NCBI GenBank assembly: GCA_963556145.1
Contig: OY744466.1
Location: 744,001 to 808,000 of the forward strand
Source of the DNA: Hygrocybe punicea
Lineage: Eukaryota; Basidiomycota; Agaricomycetes; Agaricales; Hygrophoraceae
Direction: 5' to 3'
Length of the DNA: 64,000 nucleotides
Part shown: positions 23,627 to 35,127 of the stretch, in pieces
Numbering within the stretch: the stretch's first letter is position 1
Layout of the letters: the number at the start of each line of letters is the position of its first letter
Position numbers and translations under genes: made by a program
Notes under the pieces: model-generated
Told to the model about the DNA's origin: nothing
Seen by the model: only the letters and a program-made list of their open reading frames with translations
Database searches by the model: none

Positions 23627-25115
23627 ATGATCCGCCAGGATGCACCACCTCTCTACGATGCTCGCGGCCCCCCTATGGACTCTGTTGAATTAGTGCGGTT
23701 TCGTCATCCTGGAAATGGTGCTACATTCCTGGCTCTCCCTGCATATGACCCTGTGTCAGCTACCCCAGGCCACTATGGCATCCACTTCCGCACCGCGCTT
23801 GTAGCCTGCCAGATTCTAGCATACAATAAGCCCGGGTACTTCACTGCAACCCGCGAACGCGCAAGTAACCCCATTACTGGTCCCGCAGATCATGTTATTT
23901 CAGCAGGCAACTACTACTACCACCTCGCAACAGAAGGATCCAATCCTTTATATCCAATATGCCGAGACTTCCACCTTTGGGCATTCCCTCACGATGCAGT
24001 ACCCCAGGAATGGGTACCTAACACACCCTCTATAAGTATCGACCCTTGTAATTGGACGGCGTTGAGCCAGAGAATTAAAGATCGCGATTTAAGGTGCCGA
24101 GTGACAGGCGGGCGAGACTCGTTGACCACGGCCCATGTCGTTCCGAGGGCCGAAGAGAGTTGGGTTTGTGGAATAGCTCATCGGTGTTTCGATGCTAATA
24201 TCTTGTTAGCTAATCTCCAATGACTTCGACCTATATCTCGGTGTGCCGCCTCTGAACGAGGATCCACGGAACCTCTTTACTCTTCGAGGCGACCTTCATT
24301 GGCAACAATTTGATCAAGCCAATTTTGTCATCGTTCCTAAATGTGGCCAACTCGCGATACACTTCCTTCACCGCGTGTATGAAACAGCGAGTCTATACCA
24401 CAATGTCAAATTTGATCATCAAGATACTTTGCTCAATAGGCTTCTTTATGCTCGGTTCGCATGGGCGCTCTGTAGGATCGTAAACGATTTCCATCTACCG
24501 GAGAACATGTTCAACTTCGATGAACATGCTCCCTCAACTACTGGCTCTAAAAAGAAAAGTACTACCGGTCCCAAGAAGCGCAAACGCGGCAAGGAGGACA
24601 AGGCCGATTCTCGTCCTAATGATCCATCCGGTGGAAACGGCTCAAACCTTGGGCAAAGCAGCAACCCTGAAGGTAACTCGTGCATGGATTCGCTATGCTT
24701 GTTCTGACATTTATCATGCAGGTCGTCTTTCTGCTGCAGAGTGCTACGAAAATGAAATATTGTCCGATCAAGGTACACCATTGACAACTGATGTCCTGTC
24801 GTTTTCTTTATCAATTGACAGCCAGCCAACCATCAGTAGACAGCGAAGATCTTAGGAAGGCGCGTCGGACTTTCCCAGATTTGTGTAAGTGTCTTCCGGC
24901 ACGCGTTAGGTTAGCTCATAAAATTATGCCCATTTCCAGTTGATGGATCTCGGCAGCCTAAACCCGATGAGTTTGAAGACATTATCTGGTATCCTGGACA
25001 AGCAGCGGTCGAGAGACGAAAGCAGGACTACCTTCGTCGCCATCCCCAGATACAGGCACACAGTGGCCCATTTCTACCCGACGACGATAATTTAGCAGAT
25101 CTGGACGATGACTGA
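23627..25115 (+). CDS. HNH endonuclease-domain protein
   Basis: Five exons (23627..24163, 24210..24672, 24722..24772, 24822..24884, 24940..25115) close to 429 residues. Around residues 155-180 is RDLRCRVTGGRDSLTTAHVVPRA: Cys and Thr-Gly followed by the AHVVP box, whose His is the predicted metal or catalytic residue of HNH_2-type domains common in mushrooms. The conserved NPxNxxxLRxDLH-like segment follows (EDPRNLFTLRGDLHWQQFD). The C-terminal third is a lysine-rich, possibly nuclear-targeting region (KKKSTTGPKKRKRG) and an acidic tail. The first intron (46 bp) is short and its donor (GTTTGT) is weak. Biological role of this family is unknown. Converges on the P450 gene, 377 bp away. Confidence 0.78.
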
Positions 25116-25492
25116 CGCCTGTCCTACCCTTATACCGGCTGTCCACTGTGCCTGTGGTTGTCTGTTCATTCCACTATCCTGTGAACGCGGAATGCCCCGC
25201 TGCGCCGGGAGCGAAGGACAGTCGCAGCAGCAAGTTTTTTTACTTGTCCATACATATCCTTTCAATGACTGTCATACAGTGGGGTGAAAAGGTGCTATCG
25301 CTGTTTTACATTGATTGGGACACTGTTTTTGTAAAGATAAAGCAATGGTGTTCAGTCGTCCTACTTCCCACAGTGTGCATCTTGCAGCATAATAGTATAT
25401 TACAACTTGCACAAACACATTTCTCCCAAGATGAGGAAGCGGAATCTGAAGATACCATGGAATGGAATGGCAATATCAGCCACACAGATTAT
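25116..25492. other. Convergent 3' intergenic region
   Basis: 377 bp between the HNH and P450 stop codons. No gene seen; probably overlapping 3' UTRs. Confidence 0.5.
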
Positions 25493-27631
25493 TCAATGGT
25501 GCAGAGCAGCAGTGCTCTGCCTGATCAATTCAACCGATGTCAGGCTCCTTGGTGTGATACGGCATGGGAATGGCTCAGGACGACTAGCCAGTCCAGAAGT
25601 ATAAACTCTTGGAGGGACAATCTCCTCGCCATCCGACCCAAGAGCGCGGGAGATATTGAAACAAGCCAGTATGGTGGCGACGTGCAACCAAACGGAATTC
25701 TCAGCGAGGAACCGACCTGGGCAGATACGACGGCCCCAGCCGAATGCGATGGTATTAGGATCGCGCGGCCCGCCTTCTTTGACGTCTATGAAGCGTTCAG
25801 GACGGAATTCCATGGGGTCAGGATACATAGACTCGTCATGGGACTTCATTTGATGAGTATCAACAACATGTTTCAGTCAAGGGTGTGTGAAGGTTCGCCA
25901 CACAACCACTCACCATGGCCCACTGATTTGGAATCATCGTAGTGCCAGCTGGGATGAAATACCCCTCATACGCCTGACAGAATGCAACCATAAAATACCA
26001 AATAAATATAATCCCAGCGAACACCCACATCATCCTGCGTCACACGATGGGGAACACCAAGAGGGACAACCAATTCCCATCGAAGAGCTTCTTTGGCAAT
26101 AGCCGTAACGTAGGGGAGTGCGTCATAGTCAGACAAGGTCGGTAGCCGGTCATTGCCCACGACACGATCGAGTTCTTCCTGGGCAACCTTCTGGACACCA
26201 GGAGAGTGCAGTATACCCAAAAAAAATGTTAGGATAGCAGATAGGATAGTGTCAGCCCCAGCTAAGAAAAGGAAAGCAAATTTTAAGCATTTGTTGGTGA
26301 CACATAACAAACGACACAAACTGGCGTAAAGCACTGCGGAAGCAGACTGGATGATCTTTTCTTCCTCCACAGGATCGTCACTCGCAACACCCCTTGTCTC
26401 CATCAATGTCGTGAAGAAACTAGGTTGTGCCTTGCCCTCCTCAAATTGTTTTTTGGCCCATGCGAATGGCTTGTTCTGTAAGTCTTGCGCGAGTTCCCAG
26501 CCTTCGCGGGCAACACGCTTGAAGTCGGCACCAGGAAACCATTCTGGAACATATTTGAGGATAGGGATAAAATCAACGAAATAGGCACCCGGTCGAGCGG
26601 CGGAAACCATGGCAAGCTGGGCTTGTTCGGCAATGCGCACGAATTCATCGTTCTCAGTGATCTGGTATCCGAACGCTGGATTGTACGTTGTGTCAGTAGC
26701 GATGAGACGGATTGCACGATATTATTCAAACCAATCATCATGATAATAGCGCCCGACGTACTGCAGAACAAGCAGCATCAATTACATATTGCACAACAAG
26801 GTGGGACATGGACAACTGACATTCGAAGATGATTGTCGTAATTCTCAGGACTGTCAAGCAAATTTTGCAGGAGAAGTGTTACTTCTTTCTGTGCAAAGAC
26901 AACAGTTATTAAATGGCAGCGTTGTGGACCCAACATGAATAAATACAGAACAGTTTGAATTGGCTGGTATGCCTCCGAGGAACGAGAGCTGAATCCATGA
27001 TGAAATATTTTACGATGCTTCTTGTACTCCGGGCCATACGGTTGCAGACCCATGTTGAAGTCCCAGCCCATACTATTCAGATGTGTTAGTGAAAACAATC
27101 TTCCGAAGATACGAGGACGAACAGGTCGTTCACCATGGGCATAGCAGGGCGATCCGAGTATATAGACGATCGCACGTCAAGGAGTTCAGTAGCTGCTTTA
27201 GCGGTGTTGATGATACACATCTTCTGTCCGAAAATCTCCACCATCACCAACGGTCCTGCATGGGGCAGGGTTAACTGAGGGGTGGTCAGAATAGTGAACA
27301 CAGCGAAAGCACACACCGTACATTTTCCCCCATTCCGTAAACTTCACCCATTCTGAGTAACAGCAAGGTCACTAAGTCAAATGTCATCAACTTGAAAACG
27401 ACAGTTCGCTCGCTTACCCTGGGATGTAGGCATGTCAGGAATGTTTCCCACGTAAGGAATCACACTCGGTTTGGGACCCGGGGGTAGCGGGAGGCCCAGT
27501 GGATTCCTAGACCGCTTGCGAATCGTGCTGAGCCCAACAACGAAGACTGCAAGAAAGACGAGAGCATTGACGATAAGCACGCGGGGGTCGCCATGGATGG
27601 CAGTAGCAAGCTCGGTAAGGATAGGGTTCAT
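25493..27631 (-). CDS. Cytochrome P450 monooxygenase
   Basis: Ten exons close to 532 residues: 27418..27631, 27317..27352, 27123..27255, 26952..27072, 26821..26888, 26732..26760, 26675..26322, 26029..26261, 25914..25973, 25493..25843. Features in order: N-terminal membrane anchor (about 19-36), Pro-rich hinge (LPLPPGPKPS), I-helix ATGADTI, ExxR (KEALR), PERF-type motif (FRPERF) and the haem loop FGWGRRICPGR with the thiolate Cys. All required residues are present. The sequence resembles the mushroom P450s usually annotated as O-methylsterigmatocystin oxidoreductase-like, but the substrate cannot be told. Every intron is 48-71 bp and phase-consistent. Divergent from the ShK peptide gene. Confidence 0.92.
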
Positions 27632-28387
27632 TGCGTAAATTTAGCGGTGAACACAGGATCGACCTGATCGCAATGGTACTTGGGAGGATGGGTACTGATG
27701 AGCTGATAAGCCTTTGTCCACCACACTGGGAGAAACACTAAGCGCCCGCCGCCGCATCGGGGACAGTACTAGTCCGGCAATCGCCTTTCTGGCAACTTGC
27801 ACTTGAAGTCCCTCGTCCCGGGGGCTCGCCGCTTGAATATCGCTGTCGCTTGGCGTTCCTCCGTGGTCACGTGGGCTTCTTTCCTTTGAATTTTGCCATC
27901 ATGACGCTCGCTCCCGCACTTTCCGCTGCTGAGCCTGTTCGTCATTATTTGGTTTGCTTGAGGGTCCCTCAATTAATATTGGCCGCCGTTGTTATTCTAT
28001 AAATGCCGAGGCTTCCTGCCAAGCCGTCCGGCCGCCATGGTTGCCATCTGGAGTGTGTGCGGCAGTGTGCCGAAGTTGTCGGGTCCTGTACGACAGCCCT
28101 TCTTTCTGGTGAGAATCTATCGAACTGCATTCCAGTGATCAGATCTCAGAGGAGAAAGTTAAATAATGGCACAGGTAACGGCACGGTGTGTGTTTCACCT
28201 AGTAATACATCGGGTCCAGTTGTTAACATCAGATTCATCAAGAATCTATATTGGTTGCAACGTCGGGACCATAAAAGTAGCATGGAGAGTTGGGTGAACC
28301 TCAGCTGGTCTATTCACGCGCTCTCCTTGTGCTGGTCACTTTGGAGCTTAACCTTTCCCCGACATCCACTCGCCTTCTTTGTTCAAG
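27632..28387. promoter_or_regulatory. Divergent region between P450 and ShK-peptide genes
   Basis: 756 bp between the two start codons. Open text near 28003..28380 (plus) has no family motif and is better read as spacer or 5' UTR. Promoter role inferred from position only. Confidence 0.35.
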
Positions 28388-28839
28388 ATGCTTTATAATT
28401 TGTACAAAATCATGTTTGCCATCCTCGCCTTGGTTGTGATCTCCACCTTTGCTACTCCATTCAGGTGGGCAGTTCTCAAGTCATGTATTTCTCAGGTCTC
28501 AATCCCCATGACCCATATAGACATCCCGAAGACCAAATTATGGCCAGACAAACTCATCAGAGTCAGTTGGAGAGGTGAATATTTCCTTTGTCGAGTCCGA
28601 CACATTTGTAACATCTGGCCAGACGGGCGGTCCCTAACCAGTATCATCGCCGCGAGGAAGGTCAAATGATCCAGCCCTTTGGTCGTGATTTCAATTATCC
28701 AGCGAACAAGTTAGCCAAGCGATCATGCACAGACTTGCCCAACTGCGGGAGCTGGGTCAAGAATGGCTATTGTGCAAGCCCGCATTACACCCAGGCGGTG
28801 AAGAAGCAGCATTGTCCGAGGGCATGTGGGTTCTGTTGA
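28388..28839 (+). CDS. Small secreted peptide precursor with a C-terminal ShK (ShKT) domain
   Basis: Exons 28388..28464, 28532..28574 and 28642..28839 give 105 residues. An N-terminal hydrophobic signal (IMFAILALVVISTFA) is followed by a ~45-residue Asn/Gln/Glu-rich propeptide ending LAKR, a dibasic Kex2-like site. The mature part would be ~38 residues with six cysteines in ShK spacing, from SCTDLPNC to CPRACGFC at the very end. ShK domains are three-disulphide modules found in animal peptides that block potassium channels, but also attached to many secreted enzymes, so the name does not prove toxicity. An in-frame ATG at 28412 is an alternative start. The first intron's acceptor (CCCGAAG) was chosen because it alone keeps the frame into the Cys domain. 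Confidence 0.72.
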
Positions 28840-30830
28840 TGTGAAAATCGCAACATCTATGGGAATATAGCCCAGTAGCCAGATGAAGGTTACGATTGTA
28901 ATACTCCTGGTTGAAGATCATGGAATGAATGGGTTGAACGCGTCAGGACCGTCATAACTCTGAGCCAGACACTGTCACGGTTGTGGAACCCACCCTGAAC
29001 TTGCTCAGTCGCATTTCTGTGTAACAAGGACCAGTGGAGGAGCAATATCGTTTCACGACAGGGACGTGGTCTCGGTCATCCAATCAACATTTAGTTCAGG
29101 AGCAGGCACGCTAACAATCTCAGGTTCGTAAGTGAACGTGCCGATGGCAAGAGCGAGTACGCGGAAGATGTGTGAGTGAGGACAGTAACGACGACCCAAA
29201 GGTGCCCGGTACTTTCGTTCCTTGACCACTACGCTGACTAGTAACTACACATATTCTCCAGGGAGCCGCTGTACAAAATGCCTTAAATGCAACCATCGGC
29301 CGAACGACAACAAAAAGAAGCAGAACCGCAAAGCGACCGAGGGTAAATTACAGGCGATGAGACAAACACAAGGTGTGTCTTATCTGCACGTTTTCAGAGC
29401 ACCGTCGTCAAACGATGATTCATATCTTCTCAGGCACACGAGGTTCTGTCTCTGTTCACTGGTGGGGACACTGATAGGGTTATAAATAGCCAGTGACTGG
29501 GATATGTTGCCGTGATGGACGCAACCAGTCTGGCGAAGCCAAAGCCAAAAAAGAAAGCCTGAGGGGAAGGAAAAGCGCAATAATGTAAGTTTTCTCCCGA
29601 AGCCTAGACTCGACTTTTGACGTGTGAAACAGCAACCAGAATGTTCGCCACTGCAAATATGCGAAGGATAGACGGAGAATTACGAGTAGTTACTCCAGGA
29701 TGATCGACTCCTCTTTCGTGTCCTCCAGACAACAGCATCGTATCAATTGCAAGGCTTGAATTGGTCGGTTTCTTTATACCATATGATGTTGGCTGACGAA
29801 TGATGAGCCCTTTATATTCTCACAGATTTCTTTGTAATAATACTACTGCCTTTCAAAGGCCATCGCGTATCTGCGTATCGGAAACAATATCGCACATTTG
29901 ACCGGGAGTTGTCCTCAAACATTGGCGTAGTGGATTTGGATGCCCGTTGTCATTCTTACCAGAACGAATGGGGAAATCGACTCATCACAAGACTTCGAAG
30001 TTTAGAGAAAGCATTTCGTGAACTTCTCCTTCAAATATAGCGTAATCGAAGGGGCTCATGGCACAAACCGTTCACGTCTTCAGATCCCGGGGTCAAGCTT
30101 CTCATTTACCGGAATGCCGCTGCAGAACTGTCTGAAAAACGAAAAACGAACTAAACTTTATAGAAACGGGAACAGCCGGGAGGGGATCGATTGTGTGAAC
30201 AACAGTCGGAATCGTCGTGGCAGCTGGCATGAGAGAATGCACACCCATTGAAAAACCCTGGATACTGGTAGAGAGAAGAAGTATACTAAGAAATTGTATG
30301 GTGTCAACACCGGCTGATGTAGCAACCAGGAATTCGGTACCTGACAAGTCAAACCGCCACGGTGCGGTAATCACCATCACAGGTGACAGACGTACAGGAC
30401 AAATCGGCAGATGACATGAAGTCGTTCTCCCCAATGGCGAGAATCTTGGTATGGCCAGTTGTGGGTGAAACTTGAAGCTTGAAGTCTAGTTTTGGCTAGT
30501 GAACCACTCCCCCGCCAGGTACTGCTCCGCAGCTGCCTGTGAGTATCAAAGCCCTTCAGCATACAAGTATTGAGCCCCCTTCAGCACACGAAGCTAAAAT
30601 TTCGTAGAAATTACTAGAATTGAGAATGCAGTATCGCAGGCAATGTATGATCTTGTACAAAAGGTCTGCTCAAACTTTATGTTTAGATTTCTAGTATGCC
30701 TGAAATATTTTGGTCTAGGTCACATGATGCGGGATTGAGCACGTGCAACTGTCATCCAAATTAGTCGTAACGATAACTTTATCACAACTCTCATTTGAGT
30801 TTTGATGCTTTATCGACAAGCGAACATAGG
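28840..30830. other. Segment without a supported gene
   Basis: About 2 kb of unique-looking sequence. Frames of 60-110 codons occur near 29222, 30018 and 30102 but have no family motif or plausible splice chain. A short AAGCTTGAAG repeat lies near 30470. Confidence 0.4.
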
Positions 30831-30838
30831 GGGTTAAC

Positions 30839-31680
30839 AGGACCCCGGATTGTCCGCACCGAGGATAGATCAGCATCCGGACATATTTTTGGGATTTTGG
30901 CCAAAATGCTAGATCCCAATCCAGACATGGAACACCAAAAATGCGGTTATACCTAGATCTTTGTCCAGACATGGCTCCCTGGTTTACAGAAATGCCGTAA
31001 CCTCATCCAGACATCCGAGGCTGGCCAACACCCCCGATGTGGAAGTACCTGTATATGTATAATACCATATATAGCAATTTGTGACAACTATCATCATGAA
31101 AAATGGCAAGCACATGGCGGTCACAGAAAGCACAAATGTGGCAGCTGGTTCAACTCTTTGAGCACATGTATGGTCGACAATTCCGCTCAATCACAGAGAC
31201 CACAGCCATCTTTCAAACGAAACAATTTGCACTCTTATCACCCATATCCTTCATCTTTCTGCTGTCTTCCTTGCCCTCTTTCAATCAAACTGGATTAGAA
31301 CTTGCAGAACGTGACACAAATCTATTCAAGACTTTACAGAAAAGCCAGACAACATTGGCTAAGGCCATCAAAGGCTTTTTGAAGCACAGCCGTGATCAGG
31401 ATGAGGAAATGGACTAGATTGTTGTGGGGATGGTCTCTTGTTATTGGGAAACACGTAGGTCGTGGATATGTAGCGGGCGGAATTTTTCTGCCTTTTTTTT
31501 GGAATTTTTTTTGCTTTTTACTATGTCATATCCGGCATCCGGACAAAATTTTTAGGTTGAGATAGGCTAGATCCCCCATCCAGACACGAAATGGCTGGCG
31601 AGGCAATTTTGTGTCCGGACAGAATTTTCAGAATTTGGGTAAAATCGGATCTAACATTTAGCCGGACAATCCGGGGTCCT
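30839..31680. mobile_element. TIR element (MITE-like) with 8-bp target duplication
   Basis: 842 bp with 18-bp perfect terminal inverted repeats (AGGACCCCGGATTGTCCG) and a perfect 8-bp duplication GGGTTAAC (30831..30838, 31681..31688). Subterminal text is also symmetrical (CATCCGGACA/GTCCGGACA and TAGATCCC at both ends). The 8-bp duplication suggests hAT or a related superfamily, but the ends differ from the TAGTGTTGC elements at 9.3 and 14.0 kb. A 104-codon frame lies inside. Confidence 0.85.
31103..31417 (+). CDS. Hypothetical ORF inside the MITE
   Basis: A 104-codon ATG-started frame with a basic, Gln-rich start, a central hydrophobic stretch (LLSPISFIFLLSSLPSF), and a charged helical end. 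Its position inside the element suggests a captured or residual transposon sequence. No family recognised and it may be chance. Confidence 0.25.
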   Translation: MASTWRSQKAQMWQLVQLFEHMYGRQFRSITETTAIFQTKQFALLSPISFIFLLSSLPSFNQTGLELAERDTNLFKTLQKSQTTLAKAIKGFLKHSRDQDEEMD

Positions 31681-31850
31681 GGGTTAACCCATAGCTTGGA
31701 GTTGTTGCCGGATGGGTTAACCTGAAGAGGGGTTCAAACTGCACCGATCAATAGGGTGGGATCAGGGACTGGCCGTAACGGGTGCTATAAGTATAGGGAT
31801 GAATGCTTGGGCCCCCTCTTCTAGTTCAACCCCGCACTGCCAGGAAAACC

Positions 31851-33574
31851 ATGGATCCTGCTGTTGTCGAACGTCTTATCGAACGTCTCCAGATTGTCAA
31901 GGTAAATGTGTCTTTTATCATGTTGAAGTGTCATTCCAGTTAAGTTGACAGTCCCCTTAGTACTGGAAGGGTACGTACTTCATCAGTTGTGCGATGGTTA
32001 TCTGCCCTCAAATACAATCAATCCCGAAGTTGCCAGCCTGGCGATCTTGGTGCGTATCTTCCTTATTCGTGCGGCGATATGGGGACTGATTCGATTTACA
32101 GGTTTTTGACTACCTTATTACTTTGGAGCGTGAGGTATTCTACCCTGTAATACCGGCTTCCGTATCACAAAATAATCGATAACGCGGTCACAGGTAAATT
32201 TAATCTGGAGGTCGACATGGGGGATTGGAAAGGTCTTATTTCTTCTGGCACGCTATTCGGCTTTACTCGATACTCCTGTGGCGACGTACCGTGTGTCACT
32301 TTGACTTCTGACCTCAACTATGGATTACTGAATACTACTACTACTCCAGTTTCTTTAGCCCCCAATATCTCCGCAGCTGTAAGTCCTCCCTTCTCATCGC
32401 CATTCCGTGGTATTTAGTCAACTCAACAGAGATGTCGGAATATTTACGTCCCGTCAATATGTGTGTGGACAACTGGAAGATATCTGATTTATCCTTGACA
32501 CCTTTTGACTGCCACTAGGGATTGCAGTTTTCGGCATGGCTTCAGCAGAAGGTCAGTAATACATGTGTCCAGTGTGAATCCATGTTGAATCGAGTAATCC
32601 CTGTGCTAGCGATTCTCTTCCTTCGGACCTCTGCTTTCTATGGTAATAACAAAAAAATGGCCATCTTTCTAGTGTCGATATGGGGGGTGCGTCCTAGTAT
32701 TTTCAAGTGGTCTACATTCAATGTTCAAACTCGGTGCGACAGTCAATCCTTATCACAGCCGTTGTAATTGCCGAGATATATCTTCGCTCTCTCGGATGTA
32801 CGTTCTTTCTTTCATATTAGTATTATATCTACGAGCTTAGTGATATGCATCAGTTGGTCCGGCTCCAATTCCACAAGTAATGACGGGTTGTTTCCAAACC
32901 GCCGGTAGTAGAGTCATCTTCGGCGACTATGTCTTGCTCTTGATACAAGAAACAAGTACGTCGATAGTTTTTTCTCCTAATAAAGTCCACTCATCATGTA
33001 CCGTCAGTTGTTGTCTCTCTCACTTTCTATCTTGGAGTAAAGTCGGGCATGAAATCGAAAGATCGTTTCGCGAAAACCCTTTATCGGGACGGGCTGTTTT
33101 ATTTCATCTACTTATTCTGTGAGCCTTCTCACGAACCTTCCAAACGCTAAATCATTCCTCATCTGTAACACCAGTCATCTCTCTCTCGAATATCGTGCTC
33201 GTGTCTGCAGGTCCCGTGCGTCATTCCTCCTAGCAGCGTAAGAACATTGTAGGCATGACTAACAGCTTTTTGTCCTCTTCAGCCCGAATTTATCGAGCTT
33301 CTTACCCCGTAGCTATCAGAACCTAATTGCTTGAGTTATGGCTCTAATCCCTCGCCCCCCTCACAGGTTTCAACGGGTCATGCACTCTGTTCTTTCAACA
33401 AGGGTTCTACTTCATGCCCGTGGCGCCGCTCGCAACCCGGAACTTGTCACATTTTCGGACCTGCAATTTGCGCATACGACCAATGGAGTGCCGTCTGGCG
33501 TCATTACCAATCTCGAAGAAGGACAGTCCGAATTGGAAAATTCAACCGCAGCACAGTCTTCAGTCGATAAGTAG
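31851..33574 (+). CDS. DUF6533 seven-helix membrane protein
   Basis: Fifteen exons all close in phase to 307 residues: 31851..31901, 31961..31970, 32030..32049, 32102..32134, 32194..32290, 32350..32378, 32430..32460, 32519..32551, 32610..32686, 32743..32797, 32854..32955, 33008..33118, 33175..33215, 33283..33308, 33367..33574. The N terminus carries the DUF6533 signature (VFDYLITLEREVNLIW, then GKVLFLLARYS). Later family blocks: ILFLRTSAFYG, KTLYRDGLFYFIYLF and RVMHSVLSTRVLLHAR. About seven hydrophobic segments are visible. The family is widespread in mushroom genomes with no proven function; the layout suggests a receptor- or sensor-like role, which is speculative. The second exon is only 10 nt long. 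Confidence 0.88.
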
Positions 33575-33813
33575 CATCCATCCATTCCTCCATTGGACTC
33601 GACAACAAACGACATCTTCTCGAGGAGAAACGTTAAAGTAAAATATAATCAAAAATGGGGAAATAACGGAGGCGAGGAAAGACCCCTTACCTTTGCTGCC
33701 CCTTACCTTTGCTGAGACTGTAAAATACGCTACTTGTATGAAACATGTTTAAGAATTCTTGTATATATTATACATGTAATGATTCCTTGTACACCTGCAA
33801 TCTGCGAAGATAG
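33575..33813. other. Short intergenic segment
   Basis: Contains a small direct repeat (CCCCTTACCTTTGCTG twice near 33685..33715). No gene. Confidence 0.5.
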
Positions 33814-34302
33814 TCACCTACTTGGTGCTTCAGCGTCATCTGCGTCCGTCTCAGATTGAATAACACCCTTCTCGTTGCCCTCACGTTTGCGCCATTGCTT
33901 GCCAGATATGTTTTTGAAATTTTCTACATTGTCGAATAAACAAGATCGATCATCAGCATGACAATTCACCAATAAAAATAACAAAGAGCCGTGTGAAGAT
34001 GGCCACAGTACGCGTGAAAGTGACACTGAGGTACGAAGAGGACAGCCGAGTACCTGGTTGCATAACTTGCACTCGATGCTGTGTTGCGTGAATACGCTCC
34101 TAGATAAGATGGTAGAGCACTATCCCTAGACGACGGCTGCATTGGACTTGGGAATAGCTGTCCACTGGGAGGAACCAGGTCGAAGGCATTCGAGCCCACC
34201 AGAAGCACCGTTTGGGCTGCGCAATAGATTCGTATGTTTCAGAGATTCTCATTCAGAAAGCAGAAAAGAAAAAAACGTACCAGATGATGCTGGGTGTACC
34301 AT
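33814..34302 (-). CDS. Possible small spliced gene, unknown product
   Basis: From an ATG at 34302 a short exon (MVHPASS) could splice (GTACGT...GCGCAG) to a frame reading VLLVGSNAFDLVPPSGQLFPS and on to a Ser/Tyr-rich stretch ending at a GTACTC donor near 34053. A later frame ends in an acidic tail. The last junction did not close in one consistent frame, so the model is incomplete. It may instead be the 3' part of the gene ending at 34372. Confidence 0.28.
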
Positions 34303-34371
34303 AGTCTCTGTGCACACCGCACCTAGGTGCACTTATCGCGGTGGGTCTATCAAAATAATCAATCATGTTGT

Positions 34372-35065
34372 TCATCTGGGTAAACAGGCAGCTTTCACAA
34401 TCTGAGGAACAAGATTGGCCTTGAAGAAAGCCACAGCATCCCTCACCTCAGCACCTAATTCATGCACGGTTTCAGGTGAGAGTCTATTGAGGCGTTCCAG
34501 TCGGACCGCGGCGAGGTTTACAGCTAGATTTGATCGGCATCTGGTCTCGGATTATGGGAGACCTGCTGGCTTGTACACGCCGCGCTTGGGATACGTCGCG
34601 TTCAAGGTGCGGTTCCGCAGCAAGGCGATCAAGCAGGACCTGACTCGGAATTGCATCGAATGGGGCCGCAATACCGAGAGAAGCATCGCAGCATGCAAGA
34701 GATCGGCGTGATGAACGTTGATACTCGAATTCAAGGTTATGACGGGGTAAATGTCGGATTGCTTTGCAACATTATCGCCAGCGTATCACGATGTGCCAGT
34801 GGAGGTTATACTAACTTATAGACGCTGGGATCTTGTGAGATTGGTGGACGGCTCGCAAGAACAGCTGTCGACTGACATTGAAGGAGAAATGGAACCTACG
34901 GAACACATAAAGCACATCCTATAATACTTGAGAAAGCTAATGGACACTGCCTCTCGCGACGGTAAAGCCAAACCTGAACCTGTGAGGACGGGTACTATAT
35001 AACGGCGACAAGTGACTTGGAAAAGAACGTGAAAAGTTGGTGGCCTGAGAAAAACAAATGGCAAC
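34372..35065 (-). CDS. Possible gene or relic; helical C-terminal exon with weak SHD resemblance
   Basis: A 58-codon exon (34372..34545, acceptor ATCCGAG) reads as strongly amphipathic helix: AAVRLERLNRLSPETVHELG, AEVRDAVAFFKANLVP, ending at TGA. The first part resembles the Spa2-homology (GIT) repeat, in which a KLxRLxxxxFxELxxDV pattern recurs. Upstream exons to about 35065 (for example text with SRQLFLRAVHQSHKIPAS) are suggestive but could not be joined in one frame. It is too short for a full polarity protein, so a truncated relic is possible. Confidence 0.3.
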
Positions 35066-35127
35066 AAAATATTTTATTTCACCGTTGAGCGCTGAGCCTA
35101 CTGTTATTTTACAATCTGAGCCTACTA

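Noticed and set aside
32217..32417. Single-exon gene within the DUF6533 locus
   Set aside because: It reads through a true donor at 32291; the family sequence continues only by splicing.
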